This document shows positions 56,819-64,000 of a stretch of 64,000 nt of DNA, one piece after another (position 1 is the stretch's first letter; every line of letters starts with the position of its first letter). The stretch covers positions 12,608,894 to 12,672,893 of the forward strand of contig CM043800.1 in NCBI GenBank assembly GCA_023974075.1. Reading direction: 5' to 3'. A program made the position numbers and the translations under genes. The DNA is from Chaenocephalus aceratus. Its lineage: Eukaryota; Chordata; Actinopteri; Perciformes; Channichthyidae. Under the pieces are notes generated by a model that saw nothing but the letters and a program-made list of their open reading frames with translations, ran no database searches and had not been told where the DNA came from.

Positions 56819-57573
56819 CAGGGTTTCCGTTAGCCGGTAATTACCGGTTTTTAGCTGGTAAAATTAATTCAAAACCGGTAAATTCAAAACCTGCCGGTCA
56901 AAATGTCTGGTAATAATTAGGGAGGCTCCGATCGATCGGCCGCCGGTCAGTATCAGCCGATATTCACTCTTAATAGTTTGATCGGTGCTCTCTATAAAGG
57001 CCGATCAGGAGAGCTGGATCTGATCGATATGGACATGAACGCGAGTGAAGTGTAACCGGACGCGAGAGAGAGATCAGATCAGCTGCTGAGTCTGACCGAG
57101 ACACGCAGCTCTGCATAATCACCTGAAGCCCCGCCCTCTGTTTAGCGAGCTGCAGGAGCTGCATGAGAAACTGACGTGCTGTCAGGAGAGAGAGAGAGAG
57201 AGGGGAAAAGAGAGGATCCGTTTCTCCCGTGTTATTATTCAAAGTTAATTTAAACTTTTGAATAATGTACGTTATCTACTACAAGTAGTTTGTTTGACTG
57301 TAATAATTATGTTGTTTGTTTGTGGAATAATTTATTGAAAAAAGAATCTGTTACGATTATAAACTGAAGCAATATAAAAATGAGCCCCGTGAACTGAGTT
57401 TTAAACTGAAGCATATCTGCTCATAGTCCGGTAATAACATGCTAACGGAAACTCTGCTACAGAACTCTTATTATTATTATTGAAACATGACCGGTAAGTT
57501 TCAAATTTGTCCGGTAAAATAAATTCTGCCCGGACATTTGACCGGCGAGAAAAAAATCCTAGCGGAAACCCTG
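56819..57573. mobile_element. hAT element (CAGGGTTTCCG ends) with two right termini
   Basis: Left end CAGGGTTTCCGTTAGCCGG. The outer right end, in reverse complement, is CAGGGTTTCCGCTAGG at 57573. Flanking octamers GTGTGTGT and GTGTTTGT match at 7 of 8, but in a GT-rich context. An inner right end (complement of CAGAGTTTCCGTTAGC) lies at 57456. It contains a TAGGGAGGCTCCGATCGATC terminus of another family at 56918 and the shared core at 56997-57425. Confidence 0.75.
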
Positions 57574-57894
57574 GTGTTTGTGTGTGTGTGTGTGTATGTG
57601 TGTGTGTGTGATTAAAATAGCCCTATTGCTTTTACAATAAATAAACATTGAATGTGTTTAATTGAATAGTAAAGGGGTTTAACGTTAGTGGCAGGTTGTG
57701 TGTGAGAGAGAATAAATAACAGCCCAATATTACAATTTTTTTTTTTTAGCATATTTCGCAACTTTCCGCAATTTCACCGCATAAAATCACATAAAACCTC
57801 TGCATGTTTAATCGCATACTCAAGGATTTTAGCCCGCGTTTTTCTGGAAGGTCTAATGTGTACATCACTTCAGGGGACATTACATTGACTTACA

Positions 57895-59499
<1,605 letters not shown>

Positions 59500-59835
59500 C
59501 TGCCAACAGTCCCCACCTTACACCTCGTCAGCCCATCTTTTTAGTTTCAATGCTCCCAGACTCTGGAAATCCCTCCCACCACACATAACAGTCTGACACC
59601 ATCACTAAATTCAAATTAGCCTTCTCTCTTCAGTGCTCACCATTATCTCTTTCCCTCCAATGCCATTGTCCTTTCCCTGTCATTGTTGTCTACTTTGTTT
59701 GCCCTATTTGTGTTATTATCATATTTTGCTCTTCTTAACCTTTTAGAGTATTTATTGAATTGTACGTGGTCCCTGGGTTTAGTGAAAGGGGCCTCCAAAT
59801 AATAATAGTTACAAATATTATTATCATTATACAAA
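59500..59835 (+). mobile_element. 5'-truncated LINE 3' end, + strand
   Basis: One frame reads FNAPRLWKSLPPHI followed by decayed TITKFKLA-like sequence. This is the conserved C-terminal box of L2/Rex-type reverse transcriptase proteins (APRLWNSLP). It is followed by a 3' UTR and an (AAT)n-like tail near 59799-59830. Confidence 0.55.
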
Positions 59836-61216
59836 GTATGTTACCTGTCATTACCAACCCCAGTGAATTTAAAGAGATACACAAACCTATAGAGTTCTTC
59901 ATTTAATATCTGTTTTTTGTACTTTATCCCGCTAACCTGAACCTAACGTGTGAATGGTTGTATTCTGTTTGAGCGTGGTCCATGTTTTACTTCAGTTCAC
60001 TTTGTGTTGTTGCTGCTAAGGTAGTGGGCCAATCACATGTTGCCTTCATTTTGAAGAATGCTTGCAGATTGGTTTAGACCAACTCATACAAATAGCAATG
60101 ATTGAATGCAGGTATCTTTGACTAGAGAGGTTTTGGTACTACTTGGTACTGTAGCTCTTTTAGAGAGACGCATCAGCGTCCATTCTGGGAAAGCTTGCCT
60201 CTGGAAGAATCAATTTAACTCCGTCAGAGTCTGACCATCCATGGGAGCAGAGCATGCTGAGCAGTAGCCAGGGGGGCGCCTCCAACAGAAACTCCCCGTC
60301 ATGCATAGCAGAGACATAAAAAGATGATGAAGCACTCGGAGAGTGTGGGAGAGAAGGAAGACAGGAAGTAGGGAGAACGAGCTGAAATGAAACTAAGCAG
60401 TAAGAGATTCCAAAGAGAAATTAAGAGGAAGAAAAAGCAGAGCATGAAGGATTTAGCGGTGATCAGGTTTGGTGTTGACTTCACACTCAGCAACAGTGTG
60501 TTTGGGAATTGTGTAAGGTGAGATGGGAGGCCTGTTCTCACGGCGGGCCCCTTGACTTCTTAAAGATGCCTTATGTTTGGCTTCCAAACCCATACTGTTA
60601 AACATTTGAATCAGCCATTTATCATTCATGTATTTTTCAAGCAACAATTGAATGGTTCCAACTTCTCAAAAGAAAATATATTTAGGTTTTCTTTTCCTTT
60701 ATGGTAGTAGGTACGAATTGTTGTATATGAAACTAGAACTTTTTCAAAAACTATCAACCAATTTCTTGAAAATAACTTTATTATTTGGTCAATACAATTC
60801 CAAACAGGAGTGAGACATGCCTTTCTCAATGTTTATAATAAGTTAACTTTCAATCAAAGCAGCAAATCTTCACAAAAGTGAAGCTGGCATAAGCATGGCA
60901 TAACCACAATGAATGTTATCTTATCTTGAACATCTCTTGAAACAATTAATTGATAATGAATATAGTTGCATAATGATCTTTCAGTTGTTAATATATTTAA
61001 TTGTTGCAGCCTTCAACTGAATGAGTTTTGAAGTTTTATTGGGACAAAACTACATTTCAAAACCCAACTTAGGCAATTGTTTCAACTTTTTATGACCTTT
61101 TATAGACAAAAGCAATTACTCAAAACAGTTGGCAGATAATAGATAAGACAAGTCAGATACGCACTTTGGTTCAACTAACATATTACTTTACCAATGTAGC
61201 TACACATTTTGCTTTA
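59836..61216 (+). other. spectraplakin intron, no exon seen
   Basis: Nothing recognised. Confidence 0.4.
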
Positions 61217-61224
61217 ATTAAAAG

Positions 61225-62143
61225 TAGGGATGCTCCGATCGCCAATTTTGGGGCCGATCGCCGGAATCAGTATCGGCCGATACCGATTTGTTAAATGGAA
61301 GATTTAAATCACTTTAAACCTTCCATTTAAAGTGATGTTTAAACTCAGTTAATGGGGCTCATTCACTGGAGCTTCCACACACAACAACCAACTTAATTAT
61401 TACATTCAAATGATGTACATTATTCAAGTTTACATTCACTTTAATAACACGGGAGAAATGAGCGGAAGCGCTCTCTTTTCCTCTCTCCCTCTCTCTCTCC
61501 CTCTCTCTCCCTCCTGACAGCCTGCCAGTATCTCACGCAGCTCACTGATCCAGTAATGAGGGACCCGACAGTGAAGAATAAATATATTTATAACGAGTTT
61601 AGCTTGTTCCAGAGGTAGATAAAATAGCTAAGTGTGTTAGGTCTAACTCTTGTGTGTGTTGCTCCGCTCACCGGTCCGTCACAGTGGGCGGAGCTGCAGG
61701 ATTTCTGCTTCACACACGTTGCATTCTGCTATTTTACTGTCTTTTTCAGACACCTTAAAATAATGCCAGACCGGTGAAGCCATTTTGGCGAGCTTGTTTT
61801 GCCGCACACAGAGAAAAGTGTCATGTATTTTACGTCATGCGATCGGCTCTCGCGATCGGCATGTTTAGAGAGCACCGATCGATCGGTAGAGAGCGAGTAT
61901 CGGCCGATCTCGATCCGTGACCGATCGATCGGAGCATCCCTACTGAAAATGAACATTGTTATCATCTTTTCTCGCAAGACACCAGACACCAATGTTTAGG
62001 ATAAGCACAGGATTATATAACTGCAGACCGTAATGATGCTGTGGATTAAGCGGAGACAGGAAATAAGAGGATGCACCGATCGATCGGTAGAGAGTGAGTA
62101 TCGGCCGATCTCGATCGGTGACCGATCGATCGGAGCATCCCTA
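61225..62143. mobile_element. hAT element (TAGGGATGCTCCGATCG ends) with duplicated right end
   Basis: A perfect 8-bp target duplication ATTAAAAG lies at 61217-61224 and 62144-62151. An inner right terminus ends at 61942. The 71-bp blocks 61872-61942 and 62073-62143 are direct copies with two mismatches. The palindrome CCGATCGATCGG is repeated at the subterminal sites. The shared hAT core is present in inverted orientation at 61300-61695. Confidence 0.9.
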
Positions 62144-62151
62144 ATTAAAAG

Positions 62152-64000
62152 TATTTTATTTAATAAAATGTTTGATAACATTGGGAAAAAAGTTGCCTTT
62201 ATCCATCATTTGATTGACTTTCAATTTTACAAAAGATGTCATTCTTTCCCCTAATTTGGTTTTTCCTTCCCAGCAACAGAATGACAAGTAAAGATCTCTG
62301 CCTTTAAGTGCATTGTCCCTGCTGAGCCTACAACAGTAACCTAAGCAACAGTGGCCTTCACCACCGGTAACATCTGACTGATATGAATGGTAATAAGGGC
62401 CCACAACAGCAGTGTCATGCTTTCCAACCAACTGTTGGGTTTGTTTAACACACACACACGCATGCACGCACGCACGCATACACACACACACACACACACT
62501 GCCAGCTCCATGTACTTTCCCTTAAGGTCCTCAGGAGGCCTTGCTTGGCAAAGACAGTGTTTCCAGCTTCATGTCAGCATCTAGCTCTCAGGTCCCTGGG
62601 GGGTTCTGCCTCTCCCTGCAGAAGCACAGCGGGTTTAGAGAGTATATGATTTAAGGAAGTGTGTTCCTTTTATTAAATATGCATATTACTAAGTGTACTA
62701 CCCATAATTGATGGATTTCCCTTTGTAAGTGTACTACTCCTGCCTTTGGCTTTTTTTAGGGTAAGGAAGCATTTTCGTACATGATCTTTTCCAATCTCAG
62801 TTCGTTAAGTACAGAAAAGATTCTAATATTTAGTTTGCTACTTCTCCTCATGCCGGTTGAGCTTATTTGGTCTTTAAAGGGTAAGCACAGCCCCTAGTGG
62901 TTCATTATCCTCATGACAACAGACTTGACCATCAAAAAAGCAGAGGAATGGACTTTTACGGAAAACCCTAGACTCGAGGATATCAAGTTTTGAGATGTTT
63001 TCCAGGAAAGGGAATGCTTAAACGGTAGCTGAATTAGATGATTATCATGTTCTGTTTCTTGCCAGGGGAAATTCGGGGGATTGTTGCATCATCTTTTAAT
63101 CCAAGTGTGGATTCTCTCAGTAGCTAAATAATAAATAAATAGCCTTGTGTTCGTCTTGGTCCAGCTCCAACCAACTGATTCTGATTGATAGCCCATGAGT
63201 TAGAGTGTGGGTGGGGGACCTTTGGGACCCTAGCGTACTCCCTATCCACTGCAAAATACTCAAAATCACAACCTCCTTCTCTCCCTTCTGCAAATTGTAC
63301 GTGACTTAGAGCAGAACCTTCCAGTGTCCGCCTCTCTGTTGTGATTCATCCATCAGAGGAGGCTCTTCTTTTAGGGAGGGACCTCACACAACTTGAAGAC
63401 CCCCATGGGACAAGATCTTAGGTCTTAAAAGGTGGGGCATGGGCGGAAACCTGCTGCGGTCATTTGCTCCATGCATTGTTTACCCTCCCTCTCAATTCCC
63501 AGAATTCCTCATCAGTCTTCAGTGTATCAGCGTGGTAGGAAAATCCTTTCGAGGTTTTAACAGCTGCATGTTTTCCTGTCAATACGGACACCTCTTTGTC
63601 GCCCTTTGTCTACACGTACAACACATAGAACTGCTCAAATTGGACAGAAAATTCATCATTTAATAAACTTTGAGATATTTTATAGTACATTCAATTCTAG
63701 CAGAAACAATGACTTGGCTGAACTTTCCCCTAACAGTAAACCACGTCCCTGATTGACAGGCTGTGATCTGATGCATTCAATCCTTTGGCTTAATTATTCT
63801 ATCACAGGCTCACAGAGACTTTCTCCCTCGGCACGGAGGCCGGTCTCCTGCTGACTGCTGCCCAGGGCTGTAAGCCGGTAACATTGGACCGGAGATTTGA
63901 GTGGCTGGATGACCTCAGTCAGAAGGAATGTTTTGTCTGGATGTCCACAGCAGGGCTACCAGTCTGATGTAGGCGGAGCACGGGGTTCGTGAGCCAGCAG
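62152..64000 (+). other. spectraplakin intron to the end of the window
   Basis: No exon encoding the calponin-homology start (expected DERD..QKKTFTKW-type sequence) was found. A CA/CGCA microsatellite is at 62449-62499. Confidence 0.45.
62449..62499. repeat. (CA)n/(GCAC)n compound microsatellite
   Basis: CA units interrupted by CGCATGCACGCACGCACGCA. Confidence 0.9.

Larger units (their letters stand above)
56190..57855 (+). mobile_element. hAT element with CGGBP1-like exon, interrupted by another hAT
   Basis: The ends are TAGACCCTCCATAAAAACG and, in reverse complement, TAGACCTTCCAGAAAAACG. Both subterminal regions carry repeated CGCATA/CGCAT motifs (56200-56305 and 57745-57825). No clear 8-bp target duplication is visible. 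An exon lies at 56462-56734, and a second hAT occupies 56819-57573. Confidence 0.7.

Overview
This is a window of teleost fish nuclear DNA. There are no bacterial-style operons. Coding DNA is sparse and split by consensus GT/AG splice sites. The sequence is packed with fish-type transposable elements: L2-type LINEs, a DIRS retrotransposon, hAT, Harbinger, Kolobok and piggyBac DNA transposons, tRNA-derived SINEs and long (CA)n tracts.

The host gene is a spectraplakin read on the + strand, most likely dystonin (dst), with its paralogue macf1 as the alternative. Two alternative first coding exons are visible. The one at 28496-28688 carries the GDTLPWNL...LDPAERAV head. The one at 44855-44948 is a short MAMYYEPAF...REKYK head. 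Both end in splice phase 1 after a single G, so both can join the same downstream exon, which in this family opens the actin-binding calponin-homology domain. That shared exon is not in the window, so DNA right of about 28.5 kb is mostly long first introns. A promoter-like stretch with good splice donors lies at 26.88-27.19 kb.

Region 1-4.36 kb is a composite of an inverted-repeat DNA element holding a broken BEL/Pao gag-like fragment and a young Harbinger MITE, followed by LINE 3' tails and a piggyBac-like MITE. Region 4.36-11.02 kb is a DIRS element (tyrosine recombinase open, reverse transcriptase deleted) with an L2-type LINE inserted in it. A TTAA-flanked MITE, a second L2-type copy and a Kolobok element with a THAP exon follow to 17.4 kb. 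Region 19.2-26.3 kb holds three hAT elements, one with a nested solo LTR and one with a nested TTAA element.

Inside the host gene lie a third L2-type copy (32.5-36.2 kb), a tRNA-derived SINE, a second solo LTR, a truncated L2, a Harbinger element with a large palindrome, a three-layer hAT/SINE/hAT nest (53.2-55.0 kb), a hAT with a CGGBP1-like exon containing another hAT (56.2-57.9 kb), and a hAT with two right ends (61.2-62.1 kb).

The most unusual pattern is that four hAT elements with different terminal inverted repeats carry the same internal core, in two cases together with duplicated right termini. The three full-length L2-type copies also each encode a 2A-like NPGP motif ahead of the endonuclease. 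No intact autonomous element was found.
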